Positions 25,237 to 33,323 are shown, counted from the stretch's first letter. The stretch is 64,000 bases of DNA from Patulibacter minatonensis DSM 18081 (GCF_000519325.1 NZ_KI912613.1:668935-732934), one strand, 5' to 3'. The notes: generated from the sequence alone by a model not told the origin. Program-made: numbers and translations.

Positions 25237-26648
25237 GCGCGGTCTCCGGTGGTCCGGAGGACGCCGCTCTTGTGCCGCGGCAGGTACCGGCCGGCGGCCT
25301 CGCCGACGATCTCGCCGTCGGCGAAGACGGTGCGTCCGCGGACGATCGTGCGCTCTACGCGGACCCCGACCTCGACGCCCTCCCAGGGCGTGAAGCCGGC
25401 GCTCGCGAGCTCGGTCTCCGCGGCGATCGTGTTCGGCGCGTCGAGGTCGACGACCACGAGGTCGGCGTCGGCGCCGGGGCGGATCGCGCCCTTGCGGTCG
25501 CCCAGGCCGAAGATCTGCGCCGGGCGGGTCGAGACGAGGTCGACGAGGCGCTCGAGCGCGATGCCGCGCTTCAGGTGCCCCTCGGTGAGGACCAGCGGGA
25601 GCAGCTGCTGCATGCCGGGGAACCCGGGCGAGGCCTTCGCGAGGCCGCCCTCCTTGAACCGGCCGTGCCGCGGCACGTGGTCGGAGCCGATCGTGTCGAT
25701 CGTGCCGTCCTCGATGGCGGCCCACAGGGCCTCGCGGTCCGTGGCCGGGCGCAGCGGCGGGTTGACCTTGCCGTGCACGCCGATCTCGGCGTCCGTGTCG
25801 AGCGTGAGGTAGTGCGTGCAGGTCTCGATCGAGATCTTCGGCTGGTGCGCGCGGACGTCGCGCAGCACGTGCAGCGACATCTCGTTCGTCACGTGCACCG
25901 CGTGGACGTCGGCCTTCGCGAGCATCGAGAGGAAGCCGATCCGCTCGAGCGCCTCGGCCTCGACGTAGTCCGGTCGGCTCGCGTTCCAGCGCTGCAGGTC
26001 GTTGCCGGGGGACTCCAGGGCGCCGCGGCGGGCGAGCAGCTTGATGAGGTCGGCGTTCTCGGCGTGCGGGTTGACGACCGCCCCGTTGGCCGCCGCGGTC
26101 TCCAGGAGCTCGAGGAGGAAGCCGTCGTCGTTGCCGGGCAGGCCGAGCCGGTGGCCCTCGTCGGTCCGGAAGTTCATGAAGAACTTGAAGGAGCTGACGC
26201 CGAGGTCCTCGACGTAGTGCGGGATCGCGGCGAGCTGCTCCGGCGTGCCGATGCAGCAGTGGAAGCCGAAGTCGACGAGCGCGTCCGCCTCCATCGCCGC
26301 GCGGGCGGGCGGCAGGACCTCGTCGTACGGGTCCGCGGACATGAGGTACGCGATCAGCGACGTGACGCCACCGGCGGCCGCGGCCGCGGTCTCGGGCCGC
26401 ACGTCCTCGGGCGTCCGGGGCGTCGTGATGTCCGCGCCGAGGTGGACGTGCGCGTCGACGACGCCGGGCAGCACGTGGCGGCCCGTGACGTCGAGCGTCT
26501 CGGTCGCCGCGGCCGGCGCGTCGTACGCGACGATCCCCGCGATCCGGCCGTCCGCCACGAGGACGTCGGCCGGCTGCGCCCCGGTGCCGGGCAGCACGAC
26601 GGTGCCGCCGTGCAGGCGCAGGTCGAAGGTGGGCGGGGTCGTGCTCAC
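25233..26648 (-). CDS. hydantoinase/dihydropyrimidinase-type amidohydrolase
   Basis: Cyclic amidohydrolase of 471 aa with a binuclear metal site: HxH in VDAHVHLG (about 62-69), the carboxylated Lys in SSFKFFMNF, His in PHAEN and VHVTNEMS, and Asp in IGSDHVPR. It would open a cyclic amide or imide such as a hydantoin, dihydropyrimidine, allantoin or enamide. The GTG start overlaps the upstream lyase stop (GTGA), and the stop overlaps the isochorismatase-fold gene. The pair of ring-opening and amide-cleaving enzymes is the main clue to the operon's substrate class. Confidence 0.88.
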   Translation of the reverse strand: MSTTPPTFDLRLHGGTVVLPGTGAQPADVLVADGRIAGIVAYDAPAAATETLDVTGRHVLPGVVDAHVHLGADITTPRTPEDVRPETAAAAAGGVTSLIAYLMSADPYDEVLPPARAAMEADALVDFGFHCCIGTPEQLAAIPHYVEDLGVSSFKFFMNFRTDEGHRLGLPGNDDGFLLELLETAAANGAVVNPHAENADLIKLLARRGALESPGNDLQRWNASRPDYVEAEALERIGFLSMLAKADVHAVHVTNEMSLHVLRDVRAHQPKISIETCTHYLTLDTDAEIGVHGKVNPPLRPATDREALWAAIEDGTIDTIGSDHVPRHGRFKEGGLAKASPGFPGMQQLLPLVLTEGHLKRGIALERLVDLVSTRPAQIFGLGDRKGAIRPGADADLVVVDLDAPNTIAAETELASAGFTPWEGVEVGVRVERTIVRGRTVFADGEIVGEAAGRYLPRHKSGVLRTTGDRA

Positions 26649-27532
26649 GAGGCGTACCGGGCCTCGAGCTCGTCGTAGTGGGGCTTGCCCACGGCCTGCT
26701 GTCGTTCGTCCCATGTCGCCATGGTGGCGAGCAGGTTGGTGCTGATGCCGGAGGTCTTCAGCTCGGCGTAGGCGAGCGTCACCGCCCGCAGCGCCGAACG
26801 GAGGGCCGCGTTGGCGTAGAGGACGACGGAGTAGCCGAGCTCGCCGAGCTCGTCCAGCGGCACGATCGGGGTCGATCCGCCCTCGACCATGTTGGCGACG
26901 AGCGGGGCGTCGACCTGCTCCGCGACGAGCCGCAGCTCGTCGATCGACCGGGGCGCCTCGACGAAGACGACGTCGGCGCCGAGCTCGCGGAAGCGGTTGG
27001 CCCGCTCGATCGCGGCCTCGATGCCGTCGGTGGCCCGGGCGTCGGTGCGGGCGATGATCAGCGTGTCGGCGGAGCGGCGGCTGTCGAGCGCGGCCTGGAT
27101 CTTCCCGGCCATCTCCTCGAGCGGGATCACGGCCTTGCCGGCGAAGTGGCCGCACTTCTTCGGGAAGACCTGGTCCTCGAACTGGATGGCGTTCGCGCCG
27201 GCCCGCTCGAGCTTCCGCACGACGTGCGTGACGTTCACGGCGTTGCCGAACCCGGTGTCGCCGTCGACGACGAGCGGCACCTCGACGACGTCGCTGATCG
27301 CGGCGACGTGGTCGGCGAGCTGGTCGACGCTCGTCAGGCCGATGTCCGGGACGCCGAGCCGCGAGTTCGCGAGGCCGGCGCCGGTGACGTAGATCGACTC
27401 GAAGCCGGCGGCCGCCGCGAGGCGGGCGCTCAGGGCGTCGTAGACCCCGGGCAGGAGCAGCGGTCGGGCGGTCTCCCGGGCCGTCCCGATCTGGTCCTGC
27501 AGTGGTGCGATGCCGACTTGTCCGTGAGCCAC
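26645..27532 (-). CDS. PrpB-like lyase (isocitrate lyase/PEP mutase superfamily)
   Basis: TIM-barrel enzyme of 295 aa. It has VYDALSARLAAAAGF, YVTGAGLANSRLG, the metal-binding VDGDTGFGN and the loop KKCGH. The Cys in that loop is kept by methylisocitrate and dimethylmalate lyases but not by PEP mutase, so a retro-aldol C-C lyase acting on a substituted malate is likely. First gene of the 14-gene operon. The GTG at 27532 lies about 8 nt from a TTCAGT box and may start a leaderless mRNA; an alternative GTG at 27556 would lie within the promoter. Confidence 0.85.
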   Translation of the reverse strand: MAHGQVGIAPLQDQIGTARETARPLLLPGVYDALSARLAAAAGFESIYVTGAGLANSRLGVPDIGLTSVDQLADHVAAISDVVEVPLVVDGDTGFGNAVNVTHVVRKLERAGANAIQFEDQVFPKKCGHFAGKAVIPLEEMAGKIQAALDSRRSADTLIIARTDARATDGIEAAIERANRFRELGADVVFVEAPRSIDELRLVAEQVDAPLVANMVEGGSTPIVPLDELGELGYSVVLYANAALRSALRAVTLAYAELKTSGISTNLLATMATWDERQQAVGKPHYDELEARYAS

Positions 27533-27539
27533 GGCACAG

Positions 27540-27584
27540 ACTGAACCACACGACACTGTCGATTGTCAACAGTTGATCGTCAAC
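27540..27584 (-). promoter_or_regulatory. promoter and operator of the minus-strand catabolic operon
   Basis: GTCGATTGTCAACAGTTG at 27558-27575 matches 16 of 18 bases of the site at 28479. Its core GT-CA-AC fits the GT-N2-AC pattern of FCD-type GntR operators. Read on the minus strand the site contains TTGACA, followed 18 nt later by TTCAGT (27545-27540), so a bound regulator would cover the -35. A second GTTGA-TCG-TCAAC dyad (27572-27584) adjoins it. Confidence 0.65.
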
Positions 27585-27703
27585 GTTGGACCGCGGGACA
27601 AACGGGACGGCGTACGACCCGGACGACGGGGACCAGCCGGGGCGGCGGGGTCCACACCGTCCACCGCTCGCGCTCCGGCGGGGCGAGACCGTAGGCTCCC
27701 CGC

Positions 27704-27769
27704 ATGTCACCCCGGCCACGATCCGCCCGCTCGCACCGGACATCGCGCCGCCGGGAGCCGTCGGCGTGA
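27704..27769 (+). CDS. possible 21-aa Arg-rich leader peptide before gntR
   Basis: ATG 6 nt after a TAGGCT -10-like box (27692-27697), 21 codons with 7 Arg (begins MSPRPRSARS), and a TGA that overlaps the GTG of the regulator gene as GTGA. If real, the mRNA is leaderless and the regulator is translationally coupled to the peptide. There is no homology to rely on, so this is a hypothesis from arrangement only. Confidence 0.4.
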   Translation: MSPRPRSARSHRTSRRREPSA

Positions 27770-28443
27770 GCAGCACGGAGCGGACGCCGATCGCCCGGTC
27801 GGGCAACTCGTTCAGCGACCAGGTCGAGCGGGCGCTGCGCCAGCAGATCCTCCGCGGGCGCCACGAACCCGGCGCGCGGCTCAACGAGGTCGAGATCGCC
27901 ACCGAGCTCGGCGTCAGCCGCGGGCCGGTCCGCGAGGCGATGCAGCGCCTGGCCCGCGACGGGCTCGTCGAGCTGCAGGCCCACCGGGGCGCGTTCGTCC
28001 GGCGCCTCGGCCCGGGCGAGGTCCGTGACCTGTTCGAGGTCCGGGTCGCCCTCGAGCGCACCGTCGCCGGGCTCGCCGCCGAGCGCGCCACCCCGGAGCA
28101 GCGCCGGCAACTCGCCGAGCTGCGCGGCACGACGACCGCGATCGGCGATCCCGCCCCGCCGGACGTCCGCTTCCAGGGCCCGCGCGACGTCCACGCCCTG
28201 CTGGCCACGGCCGCCGGCAACGCCGCGCTCGCCTCCCACGTCGTGCTCGTGAACCAGGAGCTGCAGCTCCTGCGCGCCCAGTCGGGGCAGATCCCCGACC
28301 GCGCCGAGCACGCGATCCACGAACACGACGACCTGATCGACGCCGTGCTCGCCGGCGACGCGCCGCGGGCGGCAGCGGCGATGGAGCTCCACCTCGGCCA
28401 GGCGCTCGAGCACGCGCTGCGGTCGATGGAGCCCGCGGACTGA
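27766..28443 (+). CDS. GntR-family regulator (FCD subfamily), likely regulator of both divergent operons
   Basis: Regulator of 225 aa. The winged helix ARLNEVEIATELGVSRGPVREAMQRLARDGLV is nearly identical to that of the GntR gene at 16 kb, and an FCD ligand domain follows. The GTG start was chosen because the N-terminus then aligns with that paralogue; a longer reading from 27586 is possible but has no homologous counterpart. It lies between the two copies of the 18-bp element, so it is the obvious candidate to bind them. It is co-directional with the PrpD-type genes 138 nt downstream. Confidence 0.88.
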   Translation: MSSTERTPIARSGNSFSDQVERALRQQILRGRHEPGARLNEVEIATELGVSRGPVREAMQRLARDGLVELQAHRGAFVRRLGPGEVRDLFEVRVALERTVAGLAAERATPEQRRQLAELRGTTTAIGDPAPPDVRFQGPRDVHALLATAAGNAALASHVVLVNQELQLLRAQSGQIPDRAEHAIHEHDDLIDAVLAGDAPRAAAAMELHLGQALEHALRSMEPAD

Positions 28444-28478
28444 GCCGCCGCGGGCCGTCGGGGCCCGCACCCTGAACA

Positions 28479-28516
28479 GTCGATTGTTGACAGTTGGCGG
28501 TCCGCTGCCCTAGCGT
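28479..28516 (+). promoter_or_regulatory. promoter and operator of the PrpD/flavoprotein operon
   Basis: GTCGATTGTTGACAGTTG (28479-28496) is the second copy of the GntR-type element. It contains a perfect -35 TTGACA (28487-28492), and TAGCGT (28511-28516) lies 18 nt downstream as a -10. Overlap of site and -35 implies repression. Confidence 0.68.
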
Positions 28517-28532
28517 GCCCCCGGACACGGAA

Positions 28533-28553
28533 CGGTGCGCCGTCTGCGCACCG
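28533..28553 (+). promoter_or_regulatory. leader hairpin upstream of the PrpD-type gene
   Basis: A perfect 8-bp stem, CGGTGCGC paired with GCGCACCG, loop CGTCT, lies in the predicted 5' leader between the promoter and the ATG at 28582. It could be a stability element or attenuator; nothing identifies a riboswitch. Confidence 0.5.
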
Positions 28554-28581
28554 ACGCCTCCGAGCGACGGACCATGCCCCG

Positions 28582-29991
28582 ATGACCTCCAGCACGCCCT
28601 CCGCCCCGGTCGCGGCACCCACCGACGCCGCGACCGCCGGCGCCGGCCTCGACGCCCTCGTCCGCTGGGCGACCACGGTCCGCGCCTCCGACCTCCCGGA
28701 CGACGTCCGCGAGCGGGCGCTGCTCGTCCTCGCCGACGACCTCGCCGCGATGATCGCCGTCCGCGACGACCCGCAGGTCCTCGCGGTCCGCGACTCGCTC
28801 GTCCACGACGGCCAGCCCGCGGAGGCCACGGTCTTCGGGACCGGCCGGCGCCGCGGGGAGCGGGCAGCGGTCGCCGGCGCCAACGGCGCGGCCGGCGACT
28901 GGGCGGAGATGGACGAGGGCTACCGGCCCGCCACCTGCCACGCCGGGCTGTACGTCCTGCCCGCCCTGCTCGCCGAGATCGAGCACGGCGACCGCACGGG
29001 CGAGGAGCTCGTCACCGCGCTGGTCTCCGGCTACGAGGTCGTCACCCGGGTCGCCCGCACGTGGCGGCACGCGGAGATGGTCATCCACCCGCACGCGCTG
29101 CTCGGGCCGATCGGCGCGGCCGCCGGCGCCGCGCTCGGATCCGGCCTGTCGCCCGACCACGCCGTCGCCGCCGTCTCCGCCGGCGCGGGCGCCGCGATGC
29201 TCGGGCCGTTCGACCACGCGCTCACGGGCGCGCTGGCGCGCAACGTGTGGCCGGGGATCGCGGCCTGGACCGGCGTGCAGGTCGCCCGCTGGGCCGTCGC
29301 CGGCATCGGCGGCGACCCGACCGCCCCGCACTCCGCGTTCTCCGGGGCGATGGGCGCGACCGCGGAGCTCGGGCTCCTGACCGCCGACCTCGGCACCACC
29401 TGGGCGATCCGCGACGGGTACCACAAGCGCTTCGCGTGCTGCCAGTACGCGCACTCGACCGTCGAGGCCCTCCTGGACGCCCGGGACGAGATCGGCTCGG
29501 ACCGCGTCGACGGGATCACGTCGATCGTCGTCCGCACCCACCCGCTGGCGCTGAAGCTCCACGACGCCCGGCCCGCCACGAGCCTCGCGGCGAAGTTCTC
29601 CGTGCCGCACGCCGCGGCCGCCGCGCTCGTCCTGGGTGCCGTCGACGCCGACGCCTGCGGGCCCGCCGCGCTCGCCGACCCGCGGATCGCCGCGCTGCGC
29701 GACCGGATCGTGCTGGAGCCGTTCCTCCCCGCGCCGGCCCCGCCCCACGACCGCCCCGCGACCGTCGTCGTGACGCTGCAGGACGGCACCGTGATCGAGC
29801 GGACGTGCATGAGCGCGATCGGCTCGCCCGACCGTCCGCTGAGCCGCGAGGCGCTCATCGACGACAAGATCCTCGGCGCCGTCGGCGCCGCCCATCCCGG
29901 ATTCGTGCCCACCGTCCGGCGCCTGCTCGAGCAGCCCGACCTGCTCCGGCGCCCGTGGCGCGCGATCCTCGACGACCTCCTGGAAGGCTGA
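28582..29991 (+). CDS. MmgE/PrpD family protein
   Basis: Protein of 469 aa in the 2-methylcitrate dehydratase/iminodisuccinate epimerase/cis-aconitate decarboxylase superfamily. Recognisable segments are EMDEGYRPATCHAG (about 111-124), HPHALLGPIGAAAGAA and the active-site block YHKRFACCQYAHSTVEALLDAR with His and Lys. It should dehydrate, epimerise or decarboxylate a polycarboxylate. First gene downstream of the operator; the flavoprotein gene starts 2 nt after its stop. The start overlaps a trivial MPR mini-ORF stop (ATGA). A second PrpD-family gene follows the flavoprotein. Confidence 0.88.
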   Translation: MTSSTPSAPVAAPTDAATAGAGLDALVRWATTVRASDLPDDVRERALLVLADDLAAMIAVRDDPQVLAVRDSLVHDGQPAEATVFGTGRRRGERAAVAGANGAAGDWAEMDEGYRPATCHAGLYVLPALLAEIEHGDRTGEELVTALVSGYEVVTRVARTWRHAEMVIHPHALLGPIGAAAGAALGSGLSPDHAVAAVSAGAGAAMLGPFDHALTGALARNVWPGIAAWTGVQVARWAVAGIGGDPTAPHSAFSGAMGATAELGLLTADLGTTWAIRDGYHKRFACCQYAHSTVEALLDARDEIGSDRVDGITSIVVRTHPLALKLHDARPATSLAAKFSVPHAAAAALVLGAVDADACGPAALADPRIAALRDRIVLEPFLPAPAPPHDRPATVVVTLQDGTVIERTCMSAIGSPDRPLSREALIDDKILGAVGAAHPGFVPTVRRLLEQPDLLRRPWRAILDDLLEG

Positions 29992-29993
29992 CC

Positions 29994-31394
29994 ATGCCGC
30001 AGAAGAACAGCACCGGCGACTTCGACACCGAGGTCGACGTCCTCGTCGTGGGGGCCGGCGGCGCCGGCCTCGTCGCCGCGCTCGCCGCCCACGAGGCCGG
30101 CGCGACCGTCGCCGTCGTCGAGAAGCAGGATCGCGCCGGCGGCAACACCGCGCTCTCGACCGGGTCCGTCCCGGGCGGCGGCACCCGGTACCAGGCGGAG
30201 GCCGGCATCGAGGACTCGCCGGAGCGCATGGCCGAGGACCTCCTCCGCCAGAGCGGTCCGCACGACGCCGAGTGGCTGACCCGGCAGCTCGCCGTGCAGT
30301 CGGCGCCGATGGTCGAGTGGCTGCGCGAGGACGTCGGCATCGAGCTCGAGCTCATCACCGACTACAAGCACGTTGGCCACTCCGTCCCGCGCCTGCACGC
30401 GCCCAAGAGCCGCAAGGGGCAAGACCTCGTCGACGACCTCGTCCGCGCGCTCGAGGAGCGCGAGATCCCGCTCGTCCTCGGCCACCCCGTCGAGGACCTG
30501 CTGCTCGACGACGCGGGCGAGGTCTCCGGCCTGCTCGTCCGCGGCGACCGCGTCCGCGAGACCCGCCTCGGCGCGCCGAACGTCGTGCTCGCCGCCAACG
30601 GCTTCGCCGGCAACCGCGAGATGGTCCGGGAGTACTGCCCCGAGGTCGCCGACGCCGAGTACTTCGGCGCGCACGGCTCCACCGGCGAGGCCGTCGCGTG
30701 GGTCCGCGACCTCGGCGCACGGCTGCAGAACATCGGCGCCTACCAGGGCTACGCCGCGGTCGCCTACCCTCACGGGTCGATCACGAGCTGGACGACCGTC
30801 GAGATGGGCGCCGTCCTCGTGAACCCCGAGGGCCGGCGCTTCGGCGACGAGACCATCGGCTACTCCGGCTTCGCGGCCGACGTCGTGAACCACGGCGGTG
30901 CCGCGTGGGTGCTCTTCGACGAGCGGATCCGCGACTACGTCGCCGGCAACGAGCTCGAGTTCCGCGAGCTCGTCGAGCACGGCGGCGTCCGCACCGCCGA
31001 GGACCCGGCCGAGCTCGCGCGGCACTTCGAGCTCCCCGTCGACGCGCTGGTGGCGACGGTCGCCGAGGCCGCCCGCGACGCCGCGGCCGGTGGGCCCGAC
31101 CGCTTCGGCCGCTCCGACTTCGGCTTCGGGCCCCTCACGGCGCCCTACGCGATGTGCCGCACGACGCCCGGCCTGTTCCACACGCAGGGCGGCGCGGCGA
31201 TCGACGCGCAGGCGCGCCCGCTCCGCGCCGACGGCACCCCGATCCCGCGGATCTTCGCCACCGGTGGCGTCGCGGTCGGGATCAGCGGCCGCACCGGCGG
31301 GCGGGGCTACAGCTCGGGCAACGGCCTGCTGACGGCGATGGGTCTCGGACGCGTGGCCGGCGCCGCCGCCGCGAACGTCCCGCTGCCCCGATGA
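29994..31394 (+). CDS. FAD-dependent fumarate-reductase/ketosteroid-dehydrogenase-like flavoprotein
   Basis: Flavoprotein of 466 aa. The FAD-binding motif VVGAGGAGLVAALAAHEAG is at about 16-34, GGNTALSTGS follows, and the C-terminal FAD segment is SGRTGGRGYSSGNGLLTA. This superfamily introduces or removes C=C bonds next to a carbonyl or carboxylate. There is no haem-binding CxxCH and no Tat signal, so it is soluble and cytoplasmic. Flanked by two PrpD-type genes (ATGA overlap downstream), it probably oxidises or reduces the same organic acid. The electron partner is unknown. Confidence 0.85.
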   Translation: MPQKNSTGDFDTEVDVLVVGAGGAGLVAALAAHEAGATVAVVEKQDRAGGNTALSTGSVPGGGTRYQAEAGIEDSPERMAEDLLRQSGPHDAEWLTRQLAVQSAPMVEWLREDVGIELELITDYKHVGHSVPRLHAPKSRKGQDLVDDLVRALEEREIPLVLGHPVEDLLLDDAGEVSGLLVRGDRVRETRLGAPNVVLAANGFAGNREMVREYCPEVADAEYFGAHGSTGEAVAWVRDLGARLQNIGAYQGYAAVAYPHGSITSWTTVEMGAVLVNPEGRRFGDETIGYSGFAADVVNHGGAAWVLFDERIRDYVAGNELEFRELVEHGGVRTAEDPAELARHFELPVDALVATVAEAARDAAAGGPDRFGRSDFGFGPLTAPYAMCRTTPGLFHTQGGAAIDAQARPLRADGTPIPRIFATGGVAVGISGRTGGRGYSSGNGLLTAMGLGRVAGAAAANVPLPR

Positions 31395-32773
31395 GCGCCG
31401 GCCGGCCGCTCGCGGCGGAGCTCGCCGAGCGCGCGCTCGCGCTGCGGGACGCCCCGCTGCCCGAGCCCGTCGTCCGGGCCGTCCGCGAGCACCTGCTCGA
31501 CGCGATCGGCGTCGGGCTCGCCGGCTCGGCGATGGCGTCGTCGCCGCTCGGCCCGGAGCTCGGCGCGCTGGGCACCGGCGACGGGACGGTGCTCGGCCGC
31601 GCCGGGCGCCTGGCGCCCGCCGTGGCCGCCCTGGCCAACGGGACGTTCGTGCACTCCATGGAGTTCGACGACACCCACGTGCCGTCGGTCGTCCACGGCA
31701 GCGCCGTGATCGTACCCGCCGCGCTCGCGGTCGCCGAGCGCGAGGGGGCGGACGGCGACGCACTGCTCCGCGCGATCGCCGCCGGCTGGGAGACCCTCGT
31801 GCTGCTCGGCCTCGCGAGCCCTGGCGGGTTCCAGGAGGCCGGGTTCCAGACCGTCGCGGTCGCCGGCCCGTTCGGCGCCGCCGTGACCGCCGCCCTGCTC
31901 ACCGCGACCGACCACGCGACGCTCGTCCGCGCGCTCGGGATCTGCGGCAGCCAGGCGTCCGGCACCTTCGCGTTCCTCTCCGACGCGTCGACCGTGAAGG
32001 CGATGCACGCCGGATGGGCGGCCCACGCCGGCGTGCTGGCCGTCGACCTCGCCCGCGCGGGCGTCACCGGTCCGGCGGCGGTCTTCGAGGACCGCTTCGG
32101 GTTCTTCGCCTCCTACACGCGGGACGCCGGCGCCGCCGGGCGGTTCGCCGGGCTCCTCCCGCGGCTGGGGGAGCGGTGGGCGCTGCCCGAGGCCGCGTTC
32201 AAGCGCTACCCGTGCTGCCACTACGTGCACCCGTTCCTCGAGGCCGCGGAGGAGCTGCGCGCCGCGGGCCTCACGGCCGACCGCATCGCCTCGGTCGTCT
32301 GCCACGTGCCGGCGGGTGCCGCCCCGATCGTGTGCGAGCCGTGGGACCAGAAGCTCGCGCCGATGAGCGACCACGAGGCGCGCTGGAGCCTGCCGGTCTG
32401 TCTCGCGCAGGTCCTGCTGCGCGGGCGGCTGTCGCCGGCGGACGTCACCGGGATCGCGACCGACGCGGACGTCCTCGCCCTCGCCGCCCGGATCCGCTGG
32501 GAGCCGTGGCCCGACGCCGGGTTCCCCGAGCGCTTCGCCGCGCGCATCGAGGTGGAGGAGACCGGCGGCGCCCGCCATGACCTGACGATCGACGACGTCC
32601 GCGGCAGCGCGTCCCGCCCGCTCCCGACCGCCGACGTCCACGCGAAGTTCCGCGCGAACGCCGAGCCGGTCGTGGGGCGCGAGCGCGCCGAGCGGATCCT
32701 GACGCTCGTCGAGGACCTCCCGGCCCTGGCCGACAGCCGCGACCTGACCGCCCTGCTCGGCGCCCCGCGCTGA
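31391..32773 (+). CDS. MmgE/PrpD family protein, second copy
   Basis: Protein of 460 aa of the same superfamily as the gene at 28.6 kb but clearly diverged. Key parts are FVHSMEFDDTHVPSVVHGSA (about 87-106), STVKAMHAGWAAHAGV and FKRYPCCHYVHPFLEAA with the conserved Lys, Cys and His. Presence of two paralogues suggests two successive hydration or dehydration steps, or a heteromeric enzyme. The ATG overlaps the flavoprotein TGA by 4 nt, and the ABM-type gene follows after 66 nt. Confidence 0.88.
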   Translation: MSAGRPLAAELAERALALRDAPLPEPVVRAVREHLLDAIGVGLAGSAMASSPLGPELGALGTGDGTVLGRAGRLAPAVAALANGTFVHSMEFDDTHVPSVVHGSAVIVPAALAVAEREGADGDALLRAIAAGWETLVLLGLASPGGFQEAGFQTVAVAGPFGAAVTAALLTATDHATLVRALGICGSQASGTFAFLSDASTVKAMHAGWAAHAGVLAVDLARAGVTGPAAVFEDRFGFFASYTRDAGAAGRFAGLLPRLGERWALPEAAFKRYPCCHYVHPFLEAAEELRAAGLTADRIASVVCHVPAGAAPIVCEPWDQKLAPMSDHEARWSLPVCLAQVLLRGRLSPADVTGIATDADVLALAARIRWEPWPDAGFPERFAARIEVEETGGARHDLTIDDVRGSASRPLPTADVHAKFRANAEPVVGRERAERILTLVEDLPALADSRDLTALLGAPR

Positions 32774-32839
32774 GCGGGCCGGCCGGCCCGCGCCGGCCGC
32801 ACAGCACCGCTCCCACCCGCCACCGAGGACGACCCACCC

Positions 32840-33136
32840 ATGTCCGTGACCTCCCACTTCGACCTCCGGGTCGTCCCCGACCGCCTCGACGACGCGCTCG
32901 CCGTGCTCCGCCGGATCCTGTCCGACACGCGCGCGTTCCCCGGCAACCGCGGCGTCACGCTCGCGCAGGCCGACGGCGACCCGACGCACGTGATCGTCAT
33001 CGCCGCGTGGGACCGGCTCGCCGACCACGACGCCTACCTCGCGTGGCGGTCGGGCGCCGGGGCCGTCCCCGAGCTCCCGGAGCTCCTGGCCGGCGACCCC
33101 GGCGGCGAGCGCTTCGTCACCGCGTCGTCCTGGTAG
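32840..33136 (+). CDS. small ABM-fold protein
   Basis: Protein of 98 aa resembling antibiotic-biosynthesis-monooxygenase (dimeric alpha/beta barrel) proteins: [21 protein letters not shown], then [20 protein letters not shown]. Such proteins are cofactor-free monooxygenases, isomerases or ligand binders. Probably the last gene of the PrpD operon. A weak GAGGAC box precedes the ATG. Specific activity cannot be told. Confidence 0.7.
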   Translation: MSVTSHFDLRVVPDRLDDALAVLRRILSDTRAFPGNRGVTLAQADGDPTHVIVIAAWDRLADHDAYLAWRSGAGAVPELPELLAGDPGGERFVTASSW

Positions 33137-33237
33137 GCGGCACCGGAGCGCCGTGCCCGGCACGGGGCCCGGCGTGCGGCGCCCGATCACGCACGCACCG
33201 CACGGATCCCGGGCTCCGCCGCCCCGCCGAGAAAAAA

Positions 33238-33284
33238 TCGGCAGCGCAGATTGTTTGCGCTATCCTGGGTTCGGTCACCAAACC
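33238..33284 (+). promoter_or_regulatory. thiolase promoter with two palindromes
   Basis: TCGGCA (33238-33243) and TATCCT (33261-33266) make a -35/-10 pair with a 17-nt spacer. The spacer holds AGCGCA-GATTGTT-TGCGCT (33243-33261). Directly downstream is GGTTCGGTCACCAAACC (33268-33284), a 17-bp near-perfect palindrome of the kind bound by TetR-family repressors. A TetR gene is the second gene of this operon, so autoregulation is likely. Confidence 0.55.
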
Positions 33285-33323
33285 TACGGGCGTCGGAACG
33301 GCGTCCGGATCGGAGCTTCCGCG

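Noticed and set aside
25233-28883. Minus-strand frame open for 3.6 kb that might encode a 1200-residue protein
   Set aside because: Only its last 471 codons match a family (the hydantoinase); the rest is an antisense reading of other genes, a common effect at this GC content.
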